Assembly: GCF_004745575.1 (NCBI RefSeq)
Contig: NZ_RPEM01000003.1
Location: forward strand, 186,001 to 250,000
DNA length: 64,000 nt
Direction: 5' to 3'
Source: Pseudotabrizicola sediminis
GTDB lineage: Bacteria; Pseudomonadota; Alphaproteobacteria; Rhodobacterales; Rhodobacteraceae
Below, one piece after another: positions 16,608 through 26,267 of this stretch. Positions within the stretch are counted from its first letter, which is position 1. Every line of letters begins with the position of its first letter. The translations under genes and the position numbers were made by a program. The notes beneath the pieces are model-generated. The model was not told the origin of the DNA and did no database searches. It was given only the letters and a program-made list of their open reading frames with translations.

Positions 16608-17264
16608 ATGCTCAGACCCTCCACAGCCCTGATTACCCTCCTGCTGGCCACGGCACTGGCATCCTGCACCGCCCAGCCCGGGTTTGACAAGCAGCTGGGG
16701 CATGAAATTGACGAGGGCGGCTATGGCTCTGTCACCCGCAACAACACCGCCATCATGTCGGGCGAAATCGATGCGACCCAGCAGCTCAACGTCCGGTTCC
16801 GGGCCGAAGTGCCCAGCACGGTCACCTTCGCCTTCAACAGCGCCCAGCTGACCCCCGAGGCGCGGCAGGTGCTGGCCCGTCAGGCCGACTGGATCCGCCA
16901 GTTCCCCGAACTGCGGTTCTCGGTCTATGGCCACACCGATCTGGTCGGCTCGAACAGCTACAATCAGACGCTTGGCAAGCGCCGCGCACAAGCTGTGGTG
17001 GCGTTCTTTGCCAGCCAGGGCATCAGCACCCACCGGCTGGAGGCTTTGGTGTCCTACGGCAAGACCCGCCCGGTCGTCGCCACCCAAGGCCCGGAAGAGG
17101 CAAACCGCCGCACCGTGACCGAAGTGGCCGGGTTCCACAAACGTCAAAGCGGGCCGCTGAACGGCAAATATGCCGAAGTGATCTTCCGCGAATATGTCGC
17201 AAGCGCTGTCCGGCCAATTCCCGAAGCCACGCGGGTCGTCACCCAGCTCAATCCGGGCAACTGA
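16608..17264 (+). CDS. OmpA-like lipoprotein of the tad locus
   Basis: The 218-residue protein starts with a lipoprotein signal (LLATALASC, lipid Cys at residue 18) and contains an OmpA C-like peptidoglycan-binding domain: STVTFAFNSAQLTPEARQVLARQADWI, then VYGHTDLVGSNSYNQTLGKRRAQAV. It occupies the position where other tad loci have CpaD, the lipoprotein pilotin. It starts five bases after the secretin stop. The likely role is to anchor the secretin to the wall. A strong terminator follows at 17323. Confidence 0.9.
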   Translation: MLRPSTALITLLLATALASCTAQPGFDKQLGHEIDEGGYGSVTRNNTAIMSGEIDATQQLNVRFRAEVPSTVTFAFNSAQLTPEARQVLARQADWIRQFPELRFSVYGHTDLVGSNSYNQTLGKRRAQAVVAFFASQGISTHRLEALVSYGKTRPVVATQGPEEANRRTVTEVAGFHKRQSGPLNGKYAEVIFREYVASAVRPIPEATRVVTQLNPGN

Positions 17265-17576
17265 TCTGCCGATAAAGACGGACGGTGCTGGTCATGGCAC
17301 TGTTGCAGATGTGAAAACAGTGAAAAAAGGGGGCCAAACCGTGCCCCCTTTTTTACTGACCTAGGGTCAAGCAGCATTCCTTGCCGCTGCCCCCACCAAA
17401 TATCAAAGAATCACGATCTTTTAGCCCCATTCCTGCCACCATTCTCAAGCATTCTTATGGGCAATGGAAACAGTCGCGGGCGAAGTCCCGCACGGCTTCG
17501 GGGCAGATCTGGGTTGATGTCGCATCTGAGCGAACGCCTTGCAACGGCTCCGTCTTCTGGAAGGACAAGAGGCGAG
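17265..17576. other. Intergenic region between OmpA-like gene and tadZ
   Basis: The 312-bp region holds the terminator at 17323-17354 and then about 220 bp likely to carry a promoter for the second half of the tad operon. An alternative in-frame tadZ start lies at 17517. I see no separate gene. Confidence 0.5.
17323..17354 (+). terminator. Strong, symmetric rho-independent terminator
   Basis: AAAAAAGGGGGC (17323-17334) and GCCCCCTTTTTT (17343-17354) form a perfect 12-bp stem with an eight-base loop. The A run on one arm makes it active in both directions. It splits the tad locus into two transcription units. Confidence 0.9.
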
Positions 17577-18875
17577 ATGACGAGCGTGGCAACCCTTCAA
17601 CCAGATCCCGCACCGATCAAGGCCTGCACCATTTCGCGGGACGTGCAGAATTTCGAGTTGCTGATCGACGACATGGAAAATGCCCTTGGCGAAAGCTGGG
17701 GCGATCTGTCGTTTGACGATGCCGTGCAATTCATGGGTCAGCCCGAAGCAAGCACCCTGGAATTCGTGGCCATCGCCGTCGATGCCGAAGACGAGGACGA
17801 CCTGACCCGCATTGCAGAGATCATCCACAGTGCAAAGGCACAGGATATCAAGGTGATGCTGATCGCCGATCAGCTCAGCCCCATTGCCTTGCATCAGCTG
17901 CTGCGTCTGGGGGCCGATGATTTCCTGCCCTACCCGCTGCCCGACGGGGCCCTGCAAGACGCTATCGAACGCCTGCGGCAGGCCGCTGCCCCGGCCCCGG
18001 TCGCCGCCCCCCCCAGCGCTGCCCCGACCATATCACTGGTGCCTGATCCGGAACCCGAAGTGGTGGCCTCGCCAAAGTTCAAGGCCAAGGGGGACCGCGA
18101 AGGCGTGGTGCTGCCCGTCCATGGCCTTGCCGGTGGCACCGGGTCTTCGACATTTGCCGTCAACCTCGCGTGGGAGTTGGCAACCCTGTCAAAAACCGAT
18201 GCGCCACGCGTCTGCCTGCTGGATTTCGATTTTCAATATGGTTCGGCAGCCACATATCTGGACTTGCCGCGCAAGGAAATCGTGTTCGAAGTGCTGTCCG
18301 ACACCGCCAGCGTCGACAGCGACACTTTCCTGCAATCCATGCTTACCTTCAACGACCGCCTGCACGTCTTTACCGCCCCGGCCGATATGTTGCCGCTCGA
18401 CATCATCGGACCAGAGGACATTGGCCGGATCGTCGACATGGCGGCGGCGAATTTCGACTACGTCATCATCGACATGCCCAAGACCATCGTGGTCTGGACC
18501 GAATCCATCCTGACCCGCGCGCATGTCTATTTCGCGCTGCTGGAGCTTGATCTGCGCTCGGCCCAGAACATCCTCCGCCTGATCCGCGCGCTCAAGGCCG
18601 AAGCCTTGCCGCATGAAAAGCTGCGCTACGTGCTGAACCGCGCGCCAAAGTTCACTGACCTTTCGGGCAAAAGCCGGGTCAAGCGCATGGCCGAAAGCCT
18701 TGATATCACCATCGAGCTGCAATTGCCCGATGGCAGTGTGCAGGTCACGCAGGCCAACGACCACGGCCTGCCGCTTGCCGAAACCGCGGCAAAGAATCCG
18801 CTGCGCAAGGAAATCCAGAAACTCGCCAAATCGCTGCACGACCTGAACAAGGGCGTGGAGTCTGGCAAGGCCTGA
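17577..18875 (+). CDS. cpaE: TadZ/CpaE-like pilus localisation ATPase
   Basis: The 432-residue protein has an N-terminal receiver-like domain (about 1-130, IKVMLIADQLSPIALHQLLRLGADDFLPYPL), an Ala/Pro linker, and a MinD/ParA-type domain from about residue 180. The P-loop reads GLAGGTGSSTFAVNLA, where MinD-type proteins have K-G-G-x-G-K-T/S: both lysines are missing, so ATP hydrolysis may be lost or altered. LLDFDFQYGS and FDYVIIDMP are the other nucleotide-site motifs. It places the Tad machine at the cell pole in other bacteria. The ATG at 17577 follows AAGAGGCGAG. One at 17517 is also in frame. Confidence 0.9.
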   Translation: MTSVATLQPDPAPIKACTISRDVQNFELLIDDMENALGESWGDLSFDDAVQFMGQPEASTLEFVAIAVDAEDEDDLTRIAEIIHSAKAQDIKVMLIADQLSPIALHQLLRLGADDFLPYPLPDGALQDAIERLRQAAAPAPVAAPPSAAPTISLVPDPEPEVVASPKFKAKGDREGVVLPVHGLAGGTGSSTFAVNLAWELATLSKTDAPRVCLLDFDFQYGSAATYLDLPRKEIVFEVLSDTASVDSDTFLQSMLTFNDRLHVFTAPADMLPLDIIGPEDIGRIVDMAAANFDYVIIDMPKTIVVWTESILTRAHVYFALLELDLRSAQNILRLIRALKAEALPHEKLRYVLNRAPKFTDLSGKSRVKRMAESLDITIELQLPDGSVQVTQANDHGLPLAETAAKNPLRKEIQKLAKSLHDLNKGVESGKA

Positions 18876-18896
18876 TCGGGCCAAGGGGGCATACCG

Positions 18897-20354
<1,458 letters not shown>

Positions 20355-20366
20355 GGGGGCTGCACC

Positions 20367-21335
20367 ATGGAAATTTCAGCAGCACCGCTGATCTACATTC
20401 TGATTTTCGTCGCGGTCGTGGTTCTGGTCGAAGGCCTGTATCTGACCGTTTTTGGCAAATCCATCAGCATGGACAGCCGCGTCAGCCGCCGGCTGGCCCT
20501 GATGCAGAAGAACGGCAACCGCGAACAGGTTCTGGAACAGCTGCGCAAGGAAATGAGCCAGCACCTGTCGTCGCGCGGTATTCCGCTGTATTCTCTGCTG
20601 GCCGACAAGGCGCAAAAGGCCAATATCGCCTTTTCCCCCAAACAGCTGATCGGCATCATGGCGCTGGTCTCGGTCTTTGCCTTTGCCGGGCTGACCGTCG
20701 GGACTGCCGTCGACACGCCGATCCGCATCGCCATCGCGGTCATCATGGGCGTGGGCGGCGTGTATTTCTGGGTCAACAAGAAGGCCAAGACCCGCATCAA
20801 CAAGATGGAAGAGCAACTGGCCGAAGCGATCGAGCTGATGGTGCGGTCCTTGCGCGTCGGCCATCCATTTGCCTCGGCCATCGGGATCGTGGCGAAAGAA
20901 GTGTCTGATCCGCTTGGCACCGAATTCGGCATGATCGCGGACGAAGCCGCCTATGGTCGCAATGTCGCCGACAGTCTCAAGGCTTTTGCCGAGCGGATGG
21001 ACAACCAGGATCTGCGTTTTCTGGCGGTCGCGGTTGCGATCCAGCAGCAGGCAGGCGGCAACCTCGCCGAAATTCTGGAAGGTCTGGGCAAGGTGGTGCG
21101 GGCACGCTACAAGCTGTTCCGTCGCGTCAAGGCCATCACCGCCGAAGCGAAATGGTCAGGCACGTTCCTCTCCGCCTTCCCGCTGGCGGCTCTGGTCGCC
21201 ATCAACATGCTTGACCCGAATTACTACGCAGATGTCAAAGATACACCGGCCTTCGTGCCGGCTGGCATCTTTGTCGGCGTGATGCTGACCATCAACGTCT
21301 TTTACATGAAAATCATGACGACGATCAAAGTCTAG
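20367..21335 (+). CDS. tadB: Tad inner-membrane platform protein TadB
   Basis: The 322-residue protein is predicted to have an N-terminal span, two mid spans (QLIGIMALVSVFAFAGLTVG and IRIAIAVIMGVGGVYFWV) and a C-terminal span around 280-310, with a GspF/T2SSF domain between (MEEQLAEAIELMVRSLRVGHPF, IQQQAGGNLAEILEGL). It forms the platform with TadC on which CpaF acts. The start has a GGGGG-containing ribosome site and is 12 bp after cpaF. Confidence 0.95.
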   Translation: MEISAAPLIYILIFVAVVVLVEGLYLTVFGKSISMDSRVSRRLALMQKNGNREQVLEQLRKEMSQHLSSRGIPLYSLLADKAQKANIAFSPKQLIGIMALVSVFAFAGLTVGTAVDTPIRIAIAVIMGVGGVYFWVNKKAKTRINKMEEQLAEAIELMVRSLRVGHPFASAIGIVAKEVSDPLGTEFGMIADEAAYGRNVADSLKAFAERMDNQDLRFLAVAVAIQQQAGGNLAEILEGLGKVVRARYKLFRRVKAITAEAKWSGTFLSAFPLAALVAINMLDPNYYADVKDTPAFVPAGIFVGVMLTINVFYMKIMTTIKV

Positions 21336-21344
21336 GGGCAGGCC

Positions 21345-22325
21345 ATGGAAATCTTCAGTCAAATCAACACGCTGCTGACCGATCTTCTGGGTCCGATGGG
21401 GCCGCTGCTGGCCCTTGGCGGTGTCGGGCTTTTGCTGATCATCGTGGCCCTGCCCACGATGCTGCAAAAGAAGAAAGACCCGCTGGACAACATCCGCGCC
21501 CTGCGCACCGGCAAGGCGGTGGACACCGTCGAAAAGCTGCGCCGGGGCGGTCCGTCCAAGGCCGACAAGCTGGAGCGGTTTGCCACCTACCTTGAACCGC
21601 AAACCGCCGAGGAACTGTCCGCCACCCGCATGAAATTGCTGCGCGCGGGTTACCGCGGCAAAGGTGCCGTGCGGGTGTTCCACTTTTCACAATTCGCCCT
21701 GGGCCTTGGCATTCTGGTGCTGGGCTTGCTTTACACCCTGCTCAAATCGACACAGACCGAGCTGACCACCCAGACGATGGTGCTGTATACCATCCTGCCT
21801 GCCGCCGTCGGCTATTATGCGCCAGTCTACTGGGTCACCCGCCGCATTGCCGAGCGGCAGCAGCAGATCACCGAAGGCTTTCCCGACGCGCTTGACATGA
21901 TGCTGGTTTGTGTCGAGGCCGGGCAGTCGCTGGATCAATCGATCATCCGCGTCGGAAATGAGGCCCGCAATGGCTATCCCGCGCTGGCCGAGGAATTTGA
22001 AACCGTCGCGCAAGAGGTCAAGGCCGGCAAGGAACGTATCGCCGTTCTGCGTGACATGTCCGAGCGCGTCGGTCTGTCCGACATTACCTCTTTCGTGACC
22101 ACCCTGATCCAGTCTGCCAGCTTCGGCACCTCGATCGCCGATGCGCTGCGGGTCTATTCGGCGGAAATGCGCGACAAACGCATCATGCGTGCCGAAGAAA
22201 AGGCCAACACCATCCCCACCAAGCTGACGTTGGGAACAATGCTCTTCACCCTGCCACCGCTTCTGGTTATCCTGATCGGGCCGTCTTTGGCGGGCTTTGC
22301 CGGCAAGATGGGGGGTGGAGGTTGA
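21345..22325 (+). CDS. tadC: Tad inner-membrane platform protein TadC
   Basis: The 326-residue T2SSF-domain protein has spans near the N-terminus (MGPLLALGGVGLLLIIVALP), in the middle (FALGLGILVLGLLYTLL, LYTILPAAVGYYAPVYWV) and at the C-terminus (LGTMLFTLPPLLVILIGPSL). The motif GFPDALDMMLVCVEAGQSLD is typical of TadC. It pairs with TadB nine bp upstream. Its 3' end overlaps the start of the TPR lipoprotein gene that follows. Confidence 0.95.
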   Translation: MEIFSQINTLLTDLLGPMGPLLALGGVGLLLIIVALPTMLQKKKDPLDNIRALRTGKAVDTVEKLRRGGPSKADKLERFATYLEPQTAEELSATRMKLLRAGYRGKGAVRVFHFSQFALGLGILVLGLLYTLLKSTQTELTTQTMVLYTILPAAVGYYAPVYWVTRRIAERQQQITEGFPDALDMMLVCVEAGQSLDQSIIRVGNEARNGYPALAEEFETVAQEVKAGKERIAVLRDMSERVGLSDITSFVTTLIQSASFGTSIADALRVYSAEMRDKRIMRAEEKANTIPTKLTLGTMLFTLPPLLVILIGPSLAGFAGKMGGGG

Positions 22326-22902
22326 TATTTCGCGCATCCGTGTTCTTGCCAGCCCCGCGCTGGCGCTGACCCTTGCCCTCGCCGCCTGTGGCACAACAGG
22401 CGGCGGTGGTCTGTTTGGTGCGCGCGATGTGGGCTACGGGGTCAATCCGGATGAGGAGTCAATCGACGGGCTGATCGTCGGCCACCGCCTGATGGCCGCT
22501 TCGGAATACGATCTGGCGCTCCGGGCCTATCTGCGGGCCGCCGGTCAACAGGGCTTTACGGCCGATGTCCTGTCGGCCCTTGGCTCTGCCAACCTGCACC
22601 TTGGCCGGTTGAACCAGTCCGAAGACCTGTTGCGCAAAGCCGTGATCGAGGACCCGAACTTCGTCCCCGCGCTGAACAACCTTGGCGTCGTGTTGATGGA
22701 ACGCGGCAATTACGGCGAGGCGCGGCTGTTCTTCCAACGTGCATTCGCGGCAGATAGTGGCCAAACAGACATGATCCGCGAAAACCTGATGCGTGCCATC
22801 GCAAAAAGTGAAGATGCCGTGTATGTTGAGCCCGAGGAAACATCACGGTTCACCCTCGTTCGGCGCGGATACAGCACCTATGAGCTGTTGTCCGAGTTGT
22901 AA
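22315..22902 (+). CDS. tadD: TadD-like TPR lipoprotein, first copy
   Basis: The roughly 195-residue protein has a lipoprotein signal (LASPALALTLALAAC) and then TPR repeats (GHRLMAASEYDLALRAYLRAAGQQG, SALGSANLHLGRLNQSEDLLRKA, PALNNLGVVLMERGNYGEARLFFQRAF). TadD acts as a periplasmic pilotin-like factor in Tad assembly. No ATG fits. GTG at 22315, inside the end of tadC, gives a sensible signal peptide and implies coupling. A TTG at 22297 is the alternative. Confidence 0.85.
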   Translation: MEVDISRIRVLASPALALTLALAACGTTGGGGLFGARDVGYGVNPDEESIDGLIVGHRLMAASEYDLALRAYLRAAGQQGFTADVLSALGSANLHLGRLNQSEDLLRKAVIEDPNFVPALNNLGVVLMERGNYGEARLFFQRAFAADSGQTDMIRENLMRAIAKSEDAVYVEPEETSRFTLVRRGYSTYELLSEL

Positions 22903-22941
22903 CGCGGGCCAAGGGCCGGAGCAGTCAAAGAGGACGCATAA

Positions 22942-23787
22942 ATGCGCCGACCGATCGTTGTGGCACTGTGCCTTTCGGGCGCGGTCGCCCTGAGTGCATG
23001 CCAAAGATCTCCCGATGCCGAAGTGCAACGCGCGTTGAAAGACGTGAACGTCATCGACGAATCCAACCTGTCCGACATCATGCTGACCGTGGGCGACCCC
23101 GAAGAAGCCGTGTCCTACTTCCAGCGCACCGCCGACCAGAACCCTGACCGGATCGACCTGAAACGCGGGCTTGGCAAATCGTTGGTCCGTGCCGGCCGCC
23201 CGGCCGAGGCGGCAGTCGCCTGGCGCACCGTCACCGCCCATCCGCAGGCCACCAACGAAGATCGCGTGTGGCTGGCCGACGCCCTGATCCGCGCCAATGA
23301 ATGGCCCGCCGCCGAGGCAGAGCTGAACAAGGTGCCGCCCACCCATGAAACCTTTGAACGCTACCGGCTGGAAGCGATGATCGCCGACAGCAAGAAGAAC
23401 TGGGCCAAGGCCGACAGCTTTTATGAAATCGCCGCCGGGCTGACAACCAAGCCGTCAGGCGTACTGAACAACTGGGGCTTTTCCAAGCTGACCCGGGGCG
23501 ATGCACCGGGGGCCGAGCGGCTGTTCGTGCAGGCCCTGACCTTTGACCCCAACACCTTCACCACCAAGAACAATCTGGTGCTGGCCCGCGGTGCGCAGCG
23601 CAAATACGAACTGCCCGTGGTGAAGATGAGCCAAGCCGAAAAAGCCGAGCTTCTATACACCATGGCGCTGACCGCCATCAAGCAGGGCGATGTCAGCACC
23701 GGGCGGCAGTTGCTGCGCGAAGCGGTGGAGACCCATCCGCAGCATTTTGAAACCGCCGCCCGCGCGCTGGCAGCCCTTGAGGCATAA
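22942..23787 (+). CDS. TPR lipoprotein of the tad locus, second copy
   Basis: The 281-residue lipoprotein (signal MRRPIVVALCLSGAVALSAC) carries several TPR-like units, for example GDPEEAVSYFQRTADQNPDRIDLKRGLGKSL in part, PAEAAVAWRTVTAHP and GAERLFVQALTFDPN. It is related in architecture to TadD and lies 39 bp after it, so the locus holds two TPR lipoproteins. GAGGAC precedes the ATG. It probably supports secretin or pilus stability in the periplasm. Confidence 0.85.
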   Translation: MRRPIVVALCLSGAVALSACQRSPDAEVQRALKDVNVIDESNLSDIMLTVGDPEEAVSYFQRTADQNPDRIDLKRGLGKSLVRAGRPAEAAVAWRTVTAHPQATNEDRVWLADALIRANEWPAAEAELNKVPPTHETFERYRLEAMIADSKKNWAKADSFYEIAAGLTTKPSGVLNNWGFSKLTRGDAPGAERLFVQALTFDPNTFTTKNNLVLARGAQRKYELPVVKMSQAEKAELLYTMALTAIKQGDVSTGRQLLREAVETHPQHFETAARALAALEA

Positions 23788-23790
23788 GGC

Positions 23791-24315
23791 ATGTTTCCGA
23801 CCCTTGCCCCGCTGACGCCCGGTGCCGCCATCGCCTTTCTGCCCTTTGCCCTTTTCATCGGGGGGTGGGTGGCATGGTCAGACATGAAACTTATGAAGAT
23901 CCCCAACAAGACCATGATCGCTCTGCTGGCGGTCTGGCTGGTGGTGGGCTTGGCGGCAGTCTTTCTGACCGGGTTCCCGCTGCAATCCTGGGCCTGGGGC
24001 TGGGTGCTGGCCATCATCACACTGGTGATCGGCTTTCTGGCCAATGCCTTGCGTCTGGTCGGCGGCGGCGACGCCAAGTTTGCCACTGCCATGGCCCCGT
24101 TCTTTGTGGCGGCAGACTGGCGCTATGTTTTCATCCTTGCCGCAAGCTGCCTGATCGGTGCCTTCATCGTGCACCGCATCATCCGCCGCATCGGCTTTGT
24201 GCGCCGCGCCACGCCCGATTGGGTCAGCTGGACCAGCCGTGACTTCCCCATGGGCCTCGCCCTTGCCGGGACACTGATTTTCCATCTTTTGCTCACAATT
24301 CCGGGCGCATTCTAG
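23791..24315 (+). CDS. cpaA: Prepilin peptidase, TadV/CpaA type
   Basis: The 174-residue integral membrane protein has the two catalytic aspartates of A24 peptidases: DMKLMKIPN (Asp33 in the D-x6-IPN motif) and GGGDAKF in the middle. About five to six hydrophobic segments surround them. It cuts the leader of the two pilins in this locus. The small size, without the methylase domain of PilD, is normal for TadV. It follows the second TPR gene by 3 bp and closes the classical tad set. Confidence 0.93.
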   Translation: MFPTLAPLTPGAAIAFLPFALFIGGWVAWSDMKLMKIPNKTMIALLAVWLVVGLAAVFLTGFPLQSWAWGWVLAIITLVIGFLANALRLVGGGDAKFATAMAPFFVAADWRYVFILAASCLIGAFIVHRIIRRIGFVRRATPDWVSWTSRDFPMGLALAGTLIFHLLLTIPGAF

Positions 24316-24388
24316 GGCAGGCTTCGGCCAAAGCGGCGGTTGCCACGCAGTCCGCCGCTCCCCGTCCTTTGAACCTGAGTGTCTGCGC

Positions 24389-25717
24389 ATGAACATGCCG
24401 ATCACCCCGCCCATGAATACCTCGACTGTGACCGCGCCGCCCACGCCAAAAACGCTGGCCCAGACCGGTTTGTCGCTGGTGATGATGCGGGACATCCTGC
24501 TCAAGACCATCTTTAGGATGAACATCGACCTGGTGTCCGACATCAGCCGCGTCATCGCCCTGTCGCCGCCCCTGACGCAGGAACTTGTCGATATCGCGCG
24601 TGGCCAGAAACTGCTGGAGGCGACGGGTACGCTGCACGCCACCTCCGGCAATGAAATGGGCTATCAATTGACCGACAGCGGCAAGGCCCGCGCGCTGGAT
24701 GCCCTGTCACAATCCGAGTATTACGGCGCGCTGCCGGTGCCGCTGGCCACCTATGCCGAACAGATGAAACGCCAGTCGGTGCGCGATATCCGCCTGACCC
24801 GCGACCAGCTGATGGCGGCCATGGGTCACCTGATCCTGCCGCCAGACCTGCTCGGCAACCTTGGCCCCGCCATCACGTCCGGCAGGTCGATCCTGCTCTA
24901 TGGCCCGCCCGGCAACGGGAAATCCTCGATCTCGAACGGCATCCGCGCCGCCATGGGCGACAAGATCTATATCCCGCGCGCCATCGAATATTCCGGGCAG
25001 GTCATCACCGTCTATGACCCCATCGTGCATTCAGCAGCCGAGGAATCGGTCGATGACCCCAATGCCCTGCGCCGCTCCTCGGGCCGGTTCGACACCCGCT
25101 ATGTCTATTGCGAACGCCCGACCGTGATCACCGGGGGCGAACTGACGCTCGACATGCTGGATCTGAAATACAACCCCGTCGCCCGTACCTATCAGGCCCC
25201 CCTGCAGCTCAAGGCGTCGGGCGGAATCTTCATCGTCGACGACCTTGGCCGTCAGGCAGAACCGCCGCAAAAGCTGGTCAACCGCTGGATCGTGCCCTTG
25301 GAAGAGGCGCGCGATATCCTGTCGCTGCAGTCGGGTGAAAAGTTCACCGTGCCGTTCGACACGCTGGTGATCTTTTCCACCAACTTCCACCCGAACGAGA
25401 TTTTCGACGGGGCCGCCCTGCGCCGGATCTTCTTCAAGATCAAGGTCGATGGCCCTAATCAGGAAATGTTCCTGAAAATCTTCGCCATGGTCGCGCGCAA
25501 GAAAAAGATGGCGCTGGACGAGGCCACCTTGCTGCACCTGCTCAAGACCAAGTACCCGACCATCGAGAACAACTTCGCCAATTATCAGCCGACCTTCCTG
25601 ATCGACCAGATGATCGCGATCTGCGAGTTCGAGGGCATCCCCTATCAGATGCGCCCCGATCTGGTTGACCGGGCCTGGGGCAACATGTTCGTGCGCGACG
25701 AAAAGATCGCGAAGTAG
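24389..25717 (+). CDS. AAA+ ATPase adjacent to the tad locus
   Basis: The 442-residue cytosolic protein has an N-terminal region (about 1-150) with a helical, DNA-binding-like start (LVMMRDILLKTIFRMNIDLVSDISRV), then an AAA+ core: Walker A LYGPPGNGKSS near residue 172, Walker B GIFIVDDLGRQ near 278, and a sensor-like LVIFSTNFHPNEIF. No signal peptide is present. It starts 73 bp after cpaA on the same strand. Similar ATPases stand beside tad genes in other alphaproteobacteria by my recollection, but I know of no assigned function. It might remodel or regulate the pilus ATPase. Confidence 0.8.
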   Translation: MNMPITPPMNTSTVTAPPTPKTLAQTGLSLVMMRDILLKTIFRMNIDLVSDISRVIALSPPLTQELVDIARGQKLLEATGTLHATSGNEMGYQLTDSGKARALDALSQSEYYGALPVPLATYAEQMKRQSVRDIRLTRDQLMAAMGHLILPPDLLGNLGPAITSGRSILLYGPPGNGKSSISNGIRAAMGDKIYIPRAIEYSGQVITVYDPIVHSAAEESVDDPNALRRSSGRFDTRYVYCERPTVITGGELTLDMLDLKYNPVARTYQAPLQLKASGGIFIVDDLGRQAEPPQKLVNRWIVPLEEARDILSLQSGEKFTVPFDTLVIFSTNFHPNEIFDGAALRRIFFKIKVDGPNQEMFLKIFAMVARKKKMALDEATLLHLLKTKYPTIENNFANYQPTFLIDQMIAICEFEGIPYQMRPDLVDRAWGNMFVRDEKIAK

Positions 25718-25721
25718 CGGT

Positions 25722-26267
25722 TCAGAACCGCCGCACCCCCTGCTCGGTCACGATCATGTCCAGCGGCTGATCGGTGGCGTCAATCGGCACCGCGTCCACC
25801 TCTTGCGCGGCAAAGGCAAAGCCCACCGCCAGCACCGGGCCGCGCGCCCGCAACCCCTCCAGTGTGCGGTCATAAAACCCGCCGCCGTAGCCCAGCCGGT
25901 ACCCCCGCGCATCAAAGGCCAGCAGCGGCACGATGAGCACCGCAGGCTCCAGCCAGCCGCCTTCCTGCGGGATCAGCGCGCCGAAGTCTCCCGCCACCAT
26001 TGCACTTCCCGGCGACCATTCGCGAAACCGCAGGGCTTGTGCGGGGCCAATGATCACCGGCACCCCGACCGGCCCCTGATGTGCCGCCATTGCGGGCAGC
26101 GGGTCAATCTCGGTCCGCATCGGCATGTAACCGGCCAGTGCCAAGCCCCGGTGCGCAGCCAGCACATCGGCCAGCAATTCCGCCGCCTGCCCCTGCCCCG
26201 CCGCAAAAGCCGCCTTGCGCGCGGCAAAGGCCACCTGCCGCGCTGCCGCCTTCACAGCAGGATCCAC
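25722..26267 (-). CDS. 5-formyltetrahydrofolate cyclo-ligase
   Basis: The roughly 181-residue protein shows the family core: VDPAVKAAARQVAFAARKAA at the N-terminus, GYMPMRTEIDP, VIVPLLAFDARGYRLGYGGGFYDRTL near residues 112-137 and a C-terminal PIDATDQPLDMIVTE. It converts 5-formyl-THF to 5,10-methenyl-THF with ATP. No ATG is available: GTG at 26267 or GTG at 26255, the latter overlapping the mgtE stop as GTGA. Either implies coupling to mgtE. The longer open frame upstream is only the mgtE shadow. Convergent with the AAA+ gene, with 4 bp between stops. Confidence 0.9.
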   Translation of the reverse strand: MDPAVKAAARQVAFAARKAAFAAGQGQAAELLADVLAAHRGLALAGYMPMRTEIDPLPAMAAHQGPVGVPVIIGPAQALRFREWSPGSAMVAGDFGALIPQEGGWLEPAVLIVPLLAFDARGYRLGYGGGFYDRTLEGLRARGPVLAVGFAFAAQEVDAVPIDATDQPLDMIVTEQGVRRF

